From Acidithiobacillus ferrooxidans ATCC 23270 (GTDB lineage: Bacteria > Pseudomonadota > Gammaproteobacteria > Acidithiobacillales > Acidithiobacillaceae), in contig NC_011761.1 in NCBI RefSeq assembly GCF_000021485.1, positions 1,766,001-1,830,000 of the forward strand: a DNA stretch of 64,000 nucleotides, given 5' to 3'. The notes beneath the pieces are model-generated. The model ran no database searches and was not told the origin of the DNA. It saw only the letters and a list, made by a program, of their open reading frames with translations. A program made the position numbers and the translations under genes. This document shows positions 47,839 to 57,746 of this stretch, piece by piece. Each line of letters starts with the position of its first letter. Position 1 is the first letter of the stretch.

Positions 47839-49262
47839 CGCAGCTCCTTGATCAGGTGCAGTTGGCGCGAGCCATGTCCTTCCGGCGTCGGTAACGGATA
47901 ATCATCGCTGAAGCAGGCATCGCAGAAACCCTGCCCACGCCCACCCACCGCCTCATACAAAGCGTCCAGGGTAATGTAGCCCAGGCTGTCGGCGCCGATG
48001 ATTTTACGCACCTCTTCGATGCTGTGCTGGGCCGCGATGAGTTGGGAACGATCCGGAGTATCGATGCCGTAATAGCAGGGGCCGATCGTGGGCGGCGCGC
48101 TGACCACGAAATGCACCTCGCGCGCGCCGGCGGCCCGCACCAGACTGACGATTTTAGCGCTGGTGGTGCCCCGGACGATGGAATCATCCACCAGAACCAC
48201 CCGCTTGCCACGCAGTATGTTGGGCTGGGCATTGAGCTTGACCTTAACCCCGAAATCACGACCGCGCTGTGCCGGTTGAATGAAGGTGCGGCCCACATAG
48301 TGGTTGCGGATCAGGCCCAACTCGAAGGGCAGACCGGAGGCCTCGGCATAGCCCATGGCCGCCGCAACCCCGGAATCGGGGACCGGCACTACCACGTCTG
48401 CGTCCCGCGGATGCAGGCGTGCCAGCGCCTGACCGATACGCTTGCGCGCCGAATATACGTGAATGCCATCCAGCACGCTATCCGGGCGGGCGAAATAGAT
48501 ATATTCAAAGACGCACATACGCCGGCCAACGGACGCAAACGGCTTGCGGCTCTCGATGCCGCTTTTGGAAATGACGATCAGTTCGCCCGGCTCGACATCA
48601 CGGACAAACTCCGCCCCCATGAGGTCGAGGGCGCAGGTCTCGGAGGCCAGCACAAAGCCGCCGGAGTCGATCAGACGACCCAGCACCAGCGGCCGAAAAC
48701 CCATAGGGTCGCGTACCCCGATCAACCGGCTCTCGGTCAGGCAAACCAGGGAATAGGCACCGGAAACCTGCTGCAAGGCCGCCGCCAGGCGGGCACCGGC
48801 ATCTTCGCCCGGAACACGGGCGAGCAGATGAACGATGACCTCGGTATCCATATCGGTATGGAATATGGCCCCCTCCCGCTCCAGCCGGGTGCGGAGTTCC
48901 ACCGCATTGACCAGATTGCCGTTATGGCCGACGGCAAAGGCACCATGTCGGTAATTGATGAATATCGGCTGGGTATTGCGCAATTCCGAGCCACCCGCAG
49001 TCGAATAACGCACATGGCCGATCGCTTGTTCGCCGGGCAGCCTGCTGATCTGTTCCAGTCCAAAGACATCCGCCACCCGCCCCATACCGCGCTGCACAAA
49101 GAGCTTACCTCCGTCACCCGAAACGATACCCGCCGACTCCTGTCCCCGGTGTTGCAGGGCATAGAGGCCGAGATACGTCAGGTTGGCGGCTTCGGGATGG
49201 CCAAAGACTCCGACGACCCCACATTCATCATGGAAATGATCATCCTCCACGGCATGCTGCAT
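47835..49262 (-). CDS. purF: Amidophosphoribosyltransferase
   Basis: First committed enzyme of purine synthesis, making 5-phosphoribosylamine from PRPP and glutamine. The catalytic Cys is in HDECGVVGVFG (Cys 13 of this start), so a short propeptide may be removed. Other blocks are LYALQHRGQESAGI, GHNGNLVN, RDPMGFRPLVLG and the PRPP motif VVLVDDSIVRGTTSAKIV. The C-terminal tail is KELR. The start could be ATG 49262 or a TTG at 49280 that overlaps cvpA; neither has a strong ribosome site. Confidence 0.95.
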   Translation of the reverse strand: MQHAVEDDHFHDECGVVGVFGHPEAANLTYLGLYALQHRGQESAGIVSGDGGKLFVQRGMGRVADVFGLEQISRLPGEQAIGHVRYSTAGGSELRNTQPIFINYRHGAFAVGHNGNLVNAVELRTRLEREGAIFHTDMDTEVIVHLLARVPGEDAGARLAAALQQVSGAYSLVCLTESRLIGVRDPMGFRPLVLGRLIDSGGFVLASETCALDLMGAEFVRDVEPGELIVISKSGIESRKPFASVGRRMCVFEYIYFARPDSVLDGIHVYSARKRIGQALARLHPRDADVVVPVPDSGVAAAMGYAEASGLPFELGLIRNHYVGRTFIQPAQRGRDFGVKVKLNAQPNILRGKRVVLVDDSIVRGTTSAKIVSLVRAAGAREVHFVVSAPPTIGPCYYGIDTPDRSQLIAAQHSIEEVRKIIGADSLGYITLDALYEAVGGRGQGFCDACFSDDYPLPTPEGHGSRQLHLIKELR

Positions 49263-49269
49263 CACATTG

Positions 49270-49767
49270 TCATTTTGCAAATTTTTGCGACTCCAAATAG
49301 GAGACGGCAGGTGCCGTCAACGATTGCGACCAGCGGTTCACCGGCTCCTGTGCCAGCCACGAACTCTCCCACCAGGGGGATCGGGACAGGTCCGAAGACT
49401 GCACCAGAGTGACTACGATGGCAATCAGTACCAGTCCCCGTAAAAAACCGAAGAAAGCCCCCAAAAACCGGTCCGTCGCCCCGAAACCAATGCCGTATAA
49501 TAGCTTACGAACGATAAAAGCGCATAGGGCCCCGACGATCAGGCAGGCAAAAAAAAGGAGGAGAGAGGCTAACGGCACTCGCCAGTCCACAGGGATCTGC
49601 GCAGGCAACTGGGGCGCCAGCCAACCGCCGCCCCAGTTCCAGGCCACATAAAACCCACCGACCCATGCCGCCAGGGAAAAAAACTCGCGCACCATTCCGC
49701 GGAAAAGGCCCCAGAGTGCAGACAGCACCACCAGCCCCACCGTGGCGGCATCTACCCACAAGATCAT
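49270..49767 (-). CDS. cvpA: Colicin V production protein family membrane protein
   Basis: A 165-residue inner-membrane protein with about four TMs: WVDAATVGLVVLSALWGLFRGMVREFFSLAAWVGGFYVAW, a pair with LLLFFACLIVGALCAFIV, and RFLGAFFGFLRGLVLIAIVVTLV. These are the family's conserved GLxRGxVRE and DRxLGxxFGxxRGxL blocks. Function is unknown; in E. coli it is needed for colicin V export and affects envelope stress. The ATG at 49767 overlaps folC's stop (ATGA). purF follows within 8 bp. Confidence 0.9.
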   Translation of the reverse strand: MILWVDAATVGLVVLSALWGLFRGMVREFFSLAAWVGGFYVAWNWGGGWLAPQLPAQIPVDWRVPLASLLLFFACLIVGALCAFIVRKLLYGIGFGATDRFLGAFFGFLRGLVLIAIVVTLVQSSDLSRSPWWESSWLAQEPVNRWSQSLTAPAVSYLESQKFAK

Positions 49768-51053
49768 GACGGGTCGCTCAACAGCCACGCCATCGGTAAC
49801 TGTTTGACGAGATGAAAGGAGCCGAAGCAAAGCAAAATATCTCCGGTCGCCAGGGTCGTTCTTGACCGCTCCAGGGCCTGCTCCATGCTGGCATCTGCCG
49901 ATACCGCCGTTGCCCCCAGCCCCCGGAGGGTATCGCGGAGCTGCAGCATCGACGCCGCACGCGGGGTATCGGTGATCTCCAGTACATGCCAGGCATCCAC
50001 CCAGTGCAGCAGTGGCGCGAGCGTCCCGGCGATATCCTTGTCGGCGAGCATGCCGACGACGGCGTGACATCGCCCGGAGCCCTTTCGCGCCGCCAGCAAC
50101 GCCGCCAGTTGCCGCGCTGCCTGCGGGTTGTGGGCGACATCCACCAGCAGATCGGGGCCATCCTTACCCCAGGGCTGAAGCCATTGACAGCGGCCCGGCA
50201 ATTGCGGCAGCCGCGTCCATGCGGAAACCGCCGCATCGGACACTGGTAATTTCTCCTGCAACAACGACACGGCCGCCAGCGCCAGCGCCAGATTGGCCCA
50301 TTGTACGGCCCCCTCCCACAAAGGCGGGGGCGCATCTTTCCCGTGCCCAAATCCTGACCATTTCCCGTGCAGGGGGTCAATATGAAAGTCCCGACCCAAC
50401 CGCTGCAGGGGCACGTCGGCGCGTACCGCCGCCTCCAGCACCGAAGCACAGGGGTCTTCCGTATCCCCATAGAGGGCGGGCACTCCACGACGGAATATAC
50501 CCGCCTTTTCATGGCCGATGGCTGCGCGATCGGATCCCAGCCAGTCCTGATGGTCCAGATCCACGGTGGTTACGATACTGCAATCCGGGGTAAAGGCGTT
50601 GACCGCATCCAGACGTCCCCCCAGGCCGACCTCCAGAATCGCCACGTCGACCCTGGTGGCAAGCATCATCCGTACCGCGGCGAGGGTCGCGATCTCGAAA
50701 TAGGTGAGCGGGATCTGTCGGACTGTGGCGGCGACTTCCGTGAGTTGCTGATGCCAGAGGGACTCGGGTGCAGACCGGCCATCCAGCCGCAGGCGTTCGG
50801 TAAACTGCCAGAGGTGCGGGCTGGTATAAGCGCCGACGCGATAGCCCGCCTGGCGATAGAAGGCCTCCAGATAAACCACCGTGGAGCCCTTGCCATTGGT
50901 GCCACCCACCAGCATTACCGGCATGGGCAAACGCGCGGACATCTTCAGCGCCGCCAGAGCGGCCCGCATTCGCTCCAGACCCATGACGATTTGCTCGGGT
51001 GGCCCGGCCAGTTCAGCGACCCGGTCGCTGAGAGAATCCGCCAGCAGTGCCAC
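49764..51053 (-). CDS. folC: Folylpolyglutamate synthase/dihydrofolate synthase
   Basis: Mur-ligase-fold enzyme (429 aa) that adds glutamate to dihydropteroate and folates. P-loop VGGTNGKGSTVVYLEAFYR, ATPase motif GAYTSPHLWQFTERLR, DVAILEVGLGGRLDAVN and the later DVAHNPQAAR (domain linker) are present. It follows accD by 28 bp. A SPOR-domain gene (dedD), often found between folC and cvpA, is absent; cvpA starts within the folC stop. Confidence 0.95.
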   Translation of the reverse strand: MALLADSLSDRVAELAGPPEQIVMGLERMRAALAALKMSARLPMPVMLVGGTNGKGSTVVYLEAFYRQAGYRVGAYTSPHLWQFTERLRLDGRSAPESLWHQQLTEVAATVRQIPLTYFEIATLAAVRMMLATRVDVAILEVGLGGRLDAVNAFTPDCSIVTTVDLDHQDWLGSDRAAIGHEKAGIFRRGVPALYGDTEDPCASVLEAAVRADVPLQRLGRDFHIDPLHGKWSGFGHGKDAPPPLWEGAVQWANLALALAAVSLLQEKLPVSDAAVSAWTRLPQLPGRCQWLQPWGKDGPDLLVDVAHNPQAARQLAALLAARKGSGRCHAVVGMLADKDIAGTLAPLLHWVDAWHVLEITDTPRAASMLQLRDTLRGLGATAVSADASMEQALERSRTTLATGDILLCFGSFHLVKQLPMAWLLSDPS

Positions 51054-51081
51054 CGGCTACACCCGCTCCCCTGCGCCGCGC

Positions 51082-51966
51082 TTAATGCGGACTCGGGGCA
51101 TGGGTCAGCATCCCCAGCATCTCGCTCACCACCGCGCGCATCTGGCGGCGATCGACAATCTGATCGATGGCGCCGTGCTCCAGCAAATATTCCGCGCGTT
51201 GAAAACCCTCCGGCAGCTTTTCACGGATGGTCTGCTCGATCACCCGCGGACCGGCAAATCCAATCAGGGCCTTGGGCTCCGCAATCAGAATATCTCCCAG
51301 GGTGGCCAGACTGGCGGAGACACCGCCCATGGTCGGATCGGTGAGCACCGAGATGAAGGGCACCCCTGCCTTGGCCAGCCGCTCCACGGCGGCAGAAGTC
51401 TTGGCCATCTGCATCAGGGAAAATAGTCCCTCCTGCATCCGTGCCCCGCCACTGGCACTAAAGCAGACCAGTGGACAGCGCTCGGTCAGCGCCGTTTCCG
51501 CCGCACGGGCAAAACGGGCTCCCACCACCGATCCCATGCTCCCGCCCATGAACTCGAAGGCAAAAGCGGCAACCACCACCGGGTGCCCTTCCAGGAGGCC
51601 GCGCATCACCACCAGGGCGTCTTTCTCTCCGGACTTGGCCTGGGCTTCCTGCAGGCGGTCCTTATAGCGCTTCTGATCCTTGAAGCGCAGGGGATCCACC
51701 GGAACGTATTCCTTGGCAATCTCCAGCCGGGGTTCTGCATCGAGGAAGAAATCCAGACGCTGCCGGGCGCTGATCCGTTGATGATGTCCGCAGTGGGGGC
51801 AAACGTAAAGATTTTCCTCCAGCTCCGTACGGTAGAGCACCACCTGACAGGTGGGGCACTTGGACCACAAGCCCTCAGGTACGGTGCGCTTGTTCTCGCT
51901 CACAACGGAGGCCTCTGCCGAGGTTTTTTTGATTTTGGGTGGCAGTACCCGATCGAACCAGCTCAT
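51082..51966 (-). CDS. accD: Acetyl-CoA carboxylase carboxyltransferase subunit beta
   Basis: Transfers CO2 from biotin to acetyl-CoA, making malonyl-CoA for fatty acids (294 aa). It begins [13 protein letters not shown] and has the N-terminal zinc ribbon [27 protein letters not shown] (four Cys). The crotonase-like domain follows with GRVEQ-like, [18 protein letters not shown] and [16 protein letters not shown]. The start at 51966 overlaps trpA's stop as ATGA. The partner accA is not in the window. Confidence 0.95.
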   Translation of the reverse strand: MSWFDRVLPPKIKKTSAEASVVSENKRTVPEGLWSKCPTCQVVLYRTELEENLYVCPHCGHHQRISARQRLDFFLDAEPRLEIAKEYVPVDPLRFKDQKRYKDRLQEAQAKSGEKDALVVMRGLLEGHPVVVAAFAFEFMGGSMGSVVGARFARAAETALTERCPLVCFSASGGARMQEGLFSLMQMAKTSAAVERLAKAGVPFISVLTDPTMGGVSASLATLGDILIAEPKALIGFAGPRVIEQTIREKLPEGFQRAEYLLEHGAIDQIVDRRQMRAVVSEMLGMLTHAPSPH

Positions 51967-52781
51967 GCGCCTCTCCTTTCCGTACTCCGGACGGCCTGGG
52001 CCAGCGGCTCGACAAAGCGGATGGCCGCCGCAATGGCTTCCTGATCCGTCGCACACGCCGCCAGTTGATCGACCAGTGCACTGCCGACGACCACCGCGTC
52101 GGCCCCGGTCGCCACCCGCGCTACCGTCGCTGCATCGCGAATGCCAAAACCGATGGCCACGGGCAGGCCCAGTTGCCGGTGCAGGTGCTGTACCCGCTCC
52201 AGAACTTCCGCCCAGTCCGCCTGGGCTGCACCGGTAATACCGCGCAGAGATACATAATATACAAAACCACTGCCCATACTGCGGACGGTCGCCACGCGTT
52301 CCGGCCCGCTGGTCGGCGCCAGCAGGAAAATGGGATCGATACCCCGCTGGCGGAGAACGACGGCTTCACCTCGCCCCTCCTCCGGAGTCAGATCCACCAG
52401 AATGACACCGTCCACCCCCGCCGTCGCGGCAGCCTCGGCGAACGAGGTTATACCCATGGCTTCCACCGGATTCAGATAACCCATGAGAATGACGGGCGTG
52501 TGACTGTTGGTCGTGCGGAATTCGCGCACCCACTCCAGGACCATGCGCAGCTTCACCCCTCGCGCCAGCGCCCGCTCACTGGCGCGCTGGATGCTGGGAC
52601 CATCGGCCATGGGGTCGGAAAAGGGCATCCCCAGTTCGATGGCATCGGCCCCCGCGGCGACCAGCGCGTGCATCAGGGGCACGGTCGCGGTCAGGGATGG
52701 GTCACCCGCCGTCATGAAAGGAATGAGGGCGGCGCGACCCGCATCCCGGAGTTGGACAAACAGCCCGGCGAGACGGCTCAT
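51963..52781 (-). CDS. trpA: Tryptophan synthase alpha subunit
   Basis: Cleaves indole-3-glycerol phosphate to indole, channelled to TrpB (272 aa). The TIM-barrel blocks are [32 protein letters not shown] (catalytic Glu), [23 protein letters not shown] (catalytic Asp), [11 protein letters not shown] and GFGIRD. It starts within trpB's stop (ATGA) and is coupled to accD. Confidence 0.96.
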   Translation of the reverse strand: MSRLAGLFVQLRDAGRAALIPFMTAGDPSLTATVPLMHALVAAGADAIELGMPFSDPMADGPSIQRASERALARGVKLRMVLEWVREFRTTNSHTPVILMGYLNPVEAMGITSFAEAAATAGVDGVILVDLTPEEGRGEAVVLRQRGIDPIFLLAPTSGPERVATVRSMGSGFVYYVSLRGITGAAQADWAEVLERVQHLHRQLGLPVAIGFGIRDAATVARVATGADAVVVGSALVDQLAACATDQEAIAAAIRFVEPLAQAVRSTERRGA

Positions 52782-53977
52782 AAATGAATACCCTCCAGGG
52801 CGGCGACGGTGTGGATATCCTTATCGCCTCGCCCGGAAAGGTTGACGATAATGGTCTGATCAGAGCGCATGGTGGGCGCCAGGCGGAAGGCGTGAGCCAG
52901 CGCATGTGCGCTTTCCAGCGCCGGAATGATGCCCTCGGTGCGGCACAGGCGATGGAAGGCGGCCAGCGCTTCTTCATCGGTAGCCGCCACATACTCTGCC
53001 CGACCGGTATCCTTCAGATAGGCATGCTCTGGTCCCACCCCCGGATAATCCAGCCCCGCCGAGATGGAGTGGGTCGGCAGAATCTGCCCGTCTTCGTCTT
53101 CCATCAGGTAGGTCCGGTTACCATGCAATACCCCTGGACGTCCGGTGGTCAGGGGGGCGGCGTGTTGTCCGGTGCCAAGGCCCAGACCACCCGCTTCGAC
53201 GCCGATCATCCGCACCGCCCGGTCTTCGATAAAGGGATAAAACAGGCCAATGGCATTACTCCCCCCCCCCACGCAGGCGATCAGACAATCGGGGAGCCGT
53301 CCCGTCAATTCGAGGCACTGCGCCCGCGCTTCATCGCCAATGACCCGGTGAAAGTCCCGCACCATGACCGGATAGGGATGCGGTCCCGCCACCGTTCCGA
53401 TCACATAAAAAGTGCTTTCGACATTGGTTACCCAGTCCCGCAAAGCTTCGTTGAGCGCATCCTTCAGGGTGCGGGTACCGCTGCTGACCGCCGTCACCTG
53501 CGCCCCCAGCAAACGCATGCGAAACACATTGCTGGACTGGCGCTGGATATCTTCCTCGCCCATATACACCAGGCATTCCATGCCATAGCGGGTCGCGACC
53601 GTCGCCGTGGCGACACCATGCTGCCCCGCGCCCGTCTCGGCGATTACCCGTTTTTTGCCCATACGCCGGGCGAGCAGCGCCTGACCCACGGCATTATTGA
53701 TTTTGTGCGCGCCGGTGTGGTTGAGGTCCTCCCGCTTGAGGTAAATTTGCGCTCCACCCAACTCCCTGGAAAGGCGCCCGGCATGATAGAGTGGATTGGG
53801 ACGACCGACGAACTGGCGCAGTTCACTGTGCAGCTCGGCACGAAACTCCGGATCCCGCTGCGCCTCCTGGTAGGCACGCTCCAGTTCCTCCAGCGCCGGA
53901 ATCAGGGTTTCTGCAACGAAACGCCCGCCGTAAGGACCATAGTGTCCGAACGCGTCCGGCAAAGCATAAGTTCCCAT
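52778..53977 (-). CDS. trpB: Tryptophan synthase beta subunit
   Basis: PLP enzyme joining indole and serine (399 aa). The PLP Lys is in [46 protein letters not shown] and [12 protein letters not shown] are the TrpB1 signature. The start at 53977 ([20 protein letters not shown]) has GGGAGAGAG upstream; the longest frame would begin in trpF. It follows trpF by 10 bp. Confidence 0.96.
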   Translation of the reverse strand: MGTYALPDAFGHYGPYGGRFVAETLIPALEELERAYQEAQRDPEFRAELHSELRQFVGRPNPLYHAGRLSRELGGAQIYLKREDLNHTGAHKINNAVGQALLARRMGKKRVIAETGAGQHGVATATVATRYGMECLVYMGEEDIQRQSSNVFRMRLLGAQVTAVSSGTRTLKDALNEALRDWVTNVESTFYVIGTVAGPHPYPVMVRDFHRVIGDEARAQCLELTGRLPDCLIACVGGGSNAIGLFYPFIEDRAVRMIGVEAGGLGLGTGQHAAPLTTGRPGVLHGNRTYLMEDEDGQILPTHSISAGLDYPGVGPEHAYLKDTGRAEYVAATDEEALAAFHRLCRTEGIIPALESAHALAHAFRLAPTMRSDQTIIVNLSGRGDKDIHTVAALEGIHL

Positions 53978-53987
53978 TCTCTCTCCC

Positions 53988-54605
53988 TCAGGTACCGCGC
54001 ACCCGTGCGACAAACCGTGCCATTTTGTCATGATCTTTGCGTCCGGGCGACAGTTCCACCCCGCTGCTCACATCTACCGCATAAGGCCGGGCGATGGCGA
54101 TGGCCTCAGCAACATTTTCGGCATGCAGCCCACCAGCCAGAATCAATGGCTTACCCAGATCCGGCAGTCGCCACCAGTCAAAACTTCGGCCCGAGCCCCC
54201 CCAGACGCCCGGCGCGGCGCAGTCCAGCAGCAGTCCCTGCGCGTCGTGATAGGCGTCCACCGCCGGCCGCAGGTCTTGCGCTGCAGTCACCCGCAACACC
54301 TTGATGTAGGGACGGCCGAATCCCCGGCAAAGGGATGGCGATTCATCACCATGAAATTGCAGGACATCCAGAGGGCACTGCTGCAGCGTAGCGGCCACAT
54401 CGGCAGCTTCCGCGTTGACGAAAAGGCCGACGCGCGTGACGAACGGCGGCAGTGCAGCAAGAATTTTCCGGGCACGCACGGCATCCAGAGCCCGCGGACT
54501 GCTACGGTAGAACACCAGCCCGACGGCATCCGCGCCGGCGGCGGCCGCCGCGCGGGCGTCCTCCGTGTTCGTGATACCACATATCTTGATCCGCACCATC
54601 GGCAC
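53988..54605 (-). CDS. trpF: Phosphoribosylanthranilate isomerase
   Basis: TIM-barrel isomerase of tryptophan synthesis (205 aa). It begins with the motif [13 protein letters not shown] (catalytic Cys), and has [29 protein letters not shown] and [10 protein letters not shown]. The start may be this GTG or the ATG at 54599; neither has a good ribosome site. It heads trpF-trpB-trpA-accD-folC-cvpA-purF-metZ. A perfect 6-bp hairpin (54639-54654) lies in the 54-bp gap to truA. Confidence 0.94.
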   Translation of the reverse strand: MPMVRIKICGITNTEDARAAAAAGADAVGLVFYRSSPRALDAVRARKILAALPPFVTRVGLFVNAEAADVAATLQQCPLDVLQFHGDESPSLCRGFGRPYIKVLRVTAAQDLRPAVDAYHDAQGLLLDCAAPGVWGGSGRSFDWWRLPDLGKPLILAGGLHAENVAEAIAIARPYAVDVSSGVELSPGRKDHDKMARFVARVRGT

Positions 54606-54659
54606 ATTCTAACACTGCGGCCGGCAGAAAGCATGAGCGCCGCCGACCGGCGGCCCCCG

Positions 54660-55475
54660 TCAATCGCCCGTCAGGAAACCGGCGTCCATTGCATCCACCG
54701 GCAGCCCGAACTCCGCAGGATAACGCGGCGCCACGAAATAAAGCCCACCCGGCGGGGCCGTAACGCCGGCCCGACAGCGATCGCGACTGGCCAGCACCTC
54801 CGCCGCCCAGTCCACGGGCCGGTCAGCCTTGCCGATGGCGATCAGCACACCCACAAGATTACGCACCATGTGATGCAGGAAACCGTTGGCCTCGGCATCG
54901 ACGGCAATCAGATCGCCCCGCCGGACGACCCGAAGCTGGCACAAATTCCGTACAGGACTTTTGGCCTGGCAGGCGGCGGCGCGAAAAGCGGAAAAATCAT
55001 GGGTGCCCAGCAGGGTTTGCGCCGCTGCCTGCATGGCCTCCACATCCAGGGGGCTGTATATCCAGGCGGTGTGATTCCGCCATAGGGCGGATTTCTCGCG
55101 ACGATTGAGAATCACATAACGATAACGCCGGGCCGTAGCGGAGAAACGGGCGTGGAAGCTATCCGGGACGACCCGGGCCCAACGCAGCGCCACCCCCGCG
55201 GGTAATGCGGTATTGGCACCACGCACCCAGGCCTCGGGACGCCGCAGCACCGGGCTGTCGAAATGCACCACCTGACACAGGGCATGCACCCCCGTATCGG
55301 TTCGCCCGGCGACGACGACAGAGATTGGGCACTGGGCCACCCGACTCAACGCCGCCTCAACAACACCTTGTACACTGTCCTGATCCAACTGGCGTTGCCA
55401 GCCACAGAATCCGTTGCCATCGTATTCAAGGCCCAGTGCCCAACGGGTGCCTCTCGGCTCTGCAAACTGCTCCAC
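54660..55475 (-). CDS. truA: tRNA pseudouridine(38-40) synthase
   Basis: Modifies U38-40 in tRNA anticodon stems (271 aa). The catalytic Asp is in VVAGRTDTGVHALCQVVHF (D near 60). Further blocks are LEYDGNGFCGWQRQ at the start, ARFSATARRYRYVI and GFLHHMVRNLVGVLIAIG. It begins at a GTG with no strong ribosome site, 12 bp after fimV. Identity is secure. Confidence 0.95.
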   Translation of the reverse strand: MEQFAEPRGTRWALGLEYDGNGFCGWQRQLDQDSVQGVVEAALSRVAQCPISVVVAGRTDTGVHALCQVVHFDSPVLRRPEAWVRGANTALPAGVALRWARVVPDSFHARFSATARRYRYVILNRREKSALWRNHTAWIYSPLDVEAMQAAAQTLLGTHDFSAFRAAACQAKSPVRNLCQLRVVRRGDLIAVDAEANGFLHHMVRNLVGVLIAIGKADRPVDWAAEVLASRDRCRAGVTAPPGGLYFVAPRYPAEFGLPVDAMDAGFLTGD

Positions 55476-55487
55476 CGTCAGGCCGGG

Positions 55488-57683
55488 TTAAAGACTTCCC
55501 AACAACTGCCGGGCTTCTTCCCGATGGGCGCCGCTGTCTTCCCGGATCAGTTCTTCGAGCAGATCGCGTGCCGATTCACCGTCACCCATCTCCACATAGG
55601 CTTTGGCCAGGTCAAGTTTGGTGCCCATGGCATCCCAATCCGCAACATCCACACCGCCAGACGGCGCTCCGACGGCGGGAGGCCCGGCAGGCGCCGGAGC
55701 AGATACCGAGACGTCCGGTGCCAGTTCCAGTACCGGTTTTGTCCGAGGTCCCGGGGCCCCAGTTTCCGCCCCTGCTTCCTCCATCAACCGGAACTGCTCA
55801 TCGATATCCTGCAGGAGACGGGCCTTTTCCGCCGCCGGGAAAGCGTTCAATGCTTCTCCTGCCGCAGACCCCGCAGGAGTATGGTCGAAGTGGAAATCCA
55901 GCACATCCAGAGGCTCCAGCGCCGGGGACACCTCCCCGGGGGCAGGCTGGTCTACCCCGACGACCGGGGCGGAAGCGACCACCGCCCCCTCGTCGGAGAT
56001 GGCGAAGAGCGCGTTACCGGGAAAGAGTCGCGCCCCTTGTGCGGCCACTTCCTGCCACGCCCCATTGTGCGGCCCGAAACGCCCCCGCATACGTTCGGCG
56101 AGATCCAGATATTCCTCGTGGCGATCCAGATTGGCATAAATGTCGAGCAGCTTGACGTACAGCTCCTTTCGCCGCGGATTTTCTTCGAGGGCGTCATTGA
56201 GCACGGCGACCGCCTGTTCCGCCTTACCGTAGGTCAGGTAAAGATCGGCTTGTTCGACGGGATCGATTTCGGCGGCACCGGCATGGGGCACTCCGGCGCC
56301 TCTGACATGATCCGCAGACGGGGCGGCACCGGCCTGGGCAGCCGCGCTGCCCCCGGCAGTGACGACCGCCAAGGGCGCTGGTGCAGTAGCGGCAGCCACC
56401 GGGGCAGGCGCCCCGGATTGAGGTGGCGCTGCGGGCGCTTTAGGCGCAGTGCTCAAAACGGAAACCCGCTGGGAAATCTCTCGCTGACGTTGTTCCGCCT
56501 CTTTTTGGCGACGCCACATCCAGATGAACAGGGCGAGCAGCAAAAGATTTCCGCCCAGCGACAGGATCAACGGAAGACTGTTGTTGCCCTCCGCCCGGGA
56601 AAGGGCGGCAAGCTGCGCGCCCTGAGCGGCCAGCAGGCGCTCCTCCGCGCTCAGACGCTGCCCCAGGCCGGCCACTTCCGCCGTCAGCTTCTGATTATCC
56701 CTGCGGAGCATGGCATCCGGCGTCTGCAGCGGGCTGGCCGGGGGTGCCACGCTGGCTACGGGAGCGGTCACCGCTGCGGCAGGGGCGCTGGAAAGCACCA
56801 GATGCGTCGCGCTCCCGGCGGGTTTGACCGCAGTTGCCGCAGAAACGGCCGGCGCGCTGACGGGAGCCGCGCTCGTTACAGCAGCGGAGGCCGTCGGCGC
56901 AGTCGCCACCGCAACGACCGACAGTTTGTTCGCCGTCTGTCGGGCAGACAACCAGGCGCTGGCCTGTGCGGGTGAAGCAGACTGCACCTGGGCCAGACTG
57001 GGCACCGTCAACATGGTTCCGGCATAGAGGTAATCGGGATTACCGCCCTTGAAGGCCTGCGGGTTGGCCTTCAGCAGCGCCGCCATGACCTGATCGATGG
57101 TGACCGCATTACTGTTGACAATGGACTGCGCGGCCTGAAAAAGAGAGCCGTTGACCGGTACCGGGCCATAACGGCTGACTCTTGCCCAGCCGTGATAGAG
57201 GGGTGCGGCAGCCGTATGGCGGGTGGGCCGCGGCGTTATCGGGGAGGCGATGGACTGCGGAACGGACGCCGGCGGCGCGGCGGCGGGGACCACGTTATTC
57301 GCGATACCGGATGCCGTATACTCCCGGACCATCTGTCCTCCGGACCAATCGAGCCGCACCAGGAAATGCAATTCCGGCTGGGCGAGCGGCAAGGGACTGT
57401 TGATCAGTATCGCCGGCCTATCACCGCTGCGCACCGTAAAATGCCAGTGATCCAGTGCGCCCGATCTGGGAAGATCGATCATCGCGAAGTCGCTGGCCCG
57501 CGCGAGTCCGACGCTGAGGTTCGCTTCGCCTTTGGGGTTCAACGACTGTAGGGGAATCTCCGCGCGAAAGGGCTCCCCCGGCGCGGAGAGCACCCGCAGC
57601 TCACCGAGTCCCAGCGCCTGCGCCATACCCGGCAAAAGCAAACCAATGCCGGCCATGGTCAACAACCACCTGTTCTTATTCAT
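55488..57683 (-). CDS. fimV: FimV-family motility and pilus-assembly protein
   Basis: Large single-span inner-membrane protein (731 aa) like Pseudomonas FimV/TspA. A signal peptide (1-24) precedes the conserved periplasmic domain (LGLGELRVLSAPGEPFRAEIPL), a LysM-like peptidoglycan domain (NPQAFKGGNPDYLYAGTMLTVPS) and an Ala/Val/Pro-rich linker. A coiled coil, a TM near 390 (LILSLGGNLLLLALFIWMW), an acidic TPR-bearing cytoplasmic part (EQADLYLTYGKAEQAVAVLNDAL) and a C-terminal FimV block (DLAKAYVEMGDGESARDLLEELI) follow. The start at 57683 has GAGGAAG. In type IV pilus bacteria it supports twitching; its role here is inferred. Confidence 0.9.
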   Translation of the reverse strand: MNKNRWLLTMAGIGLLLPGMAQALGLGELRVLSAPGEPFRAEIPLQSLNPKGEANLSVGLARASDFAMIDLPRSGALDHWHFTVRSGDRPAILINSPLPLAQPELHFLVRLDWSGGQMVREYTASGIANNVVPAAAPPASVPQSIASPITPRPTRHTAAAPLYHGWARVSRYGPVPVNGSLFQAAQSIVNSNAVTIDQVMAALLKANPQAFKGGNPDYLYAGTMLTVPSLAQVQSASPAQASAWLSARQTANKLSVVAVATAPTASAAVTSAAPVSAPAVSAATAVKPAGSATHLVLSSAPAAAVTAPVASVAPPASPLQTPDAMLRRDNQKLTAEVAGLGQRLSAEERLLAAQGAQLAALSRAEGNNSLPLILSLGGNLLLLALFIWMWRRQKEAEQRQREISQRVSVLSTAPKAPAAPPQSGAPAPVAAATAPAPLAVVTAGGSAAAQAGAAPSADHVRGAGVPHAGAAEIDPVEQADLYLTYGKAEQAVAVLNDALEENPRRKELYVKLLDIYANLDRHEEYLDLAERMRGRFGPHNGAWQEVAAQGARLFPGNALFAISDEGAVVASAPVVGVDQPAPGEVSPALEPLDVLDFHFDHTPAGSAAGEALNAFPAAEKARLLQDIDEQFRLMEEAGAETGAPGPRTKPVLELAPDVSVSAPAPAGPPAVGAPSGGVDVADWDAMGTKLDLAKAYVEMGDGESARDLLEELIREDSGAHREEARQLLGSL

Positions 57684-57746
57684 CGATATCTTCCTCATTT
57701 GGGTAACGCCAGCGCACTACGGCGAGGTCTGTCGCCGATGACGTTT

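Noticed and set aside
54639-54654. 6-bp GC hairpin between truA and trpF
   Set aside because: No T-tract and in an apparent continuous gene row; not strong enough to call as a terminator or attenuator.
55263-56975. 570-codon frame opposite fimV and truA
   Set aside because: Pro/Arg-rich antisense of conserved sense genes.
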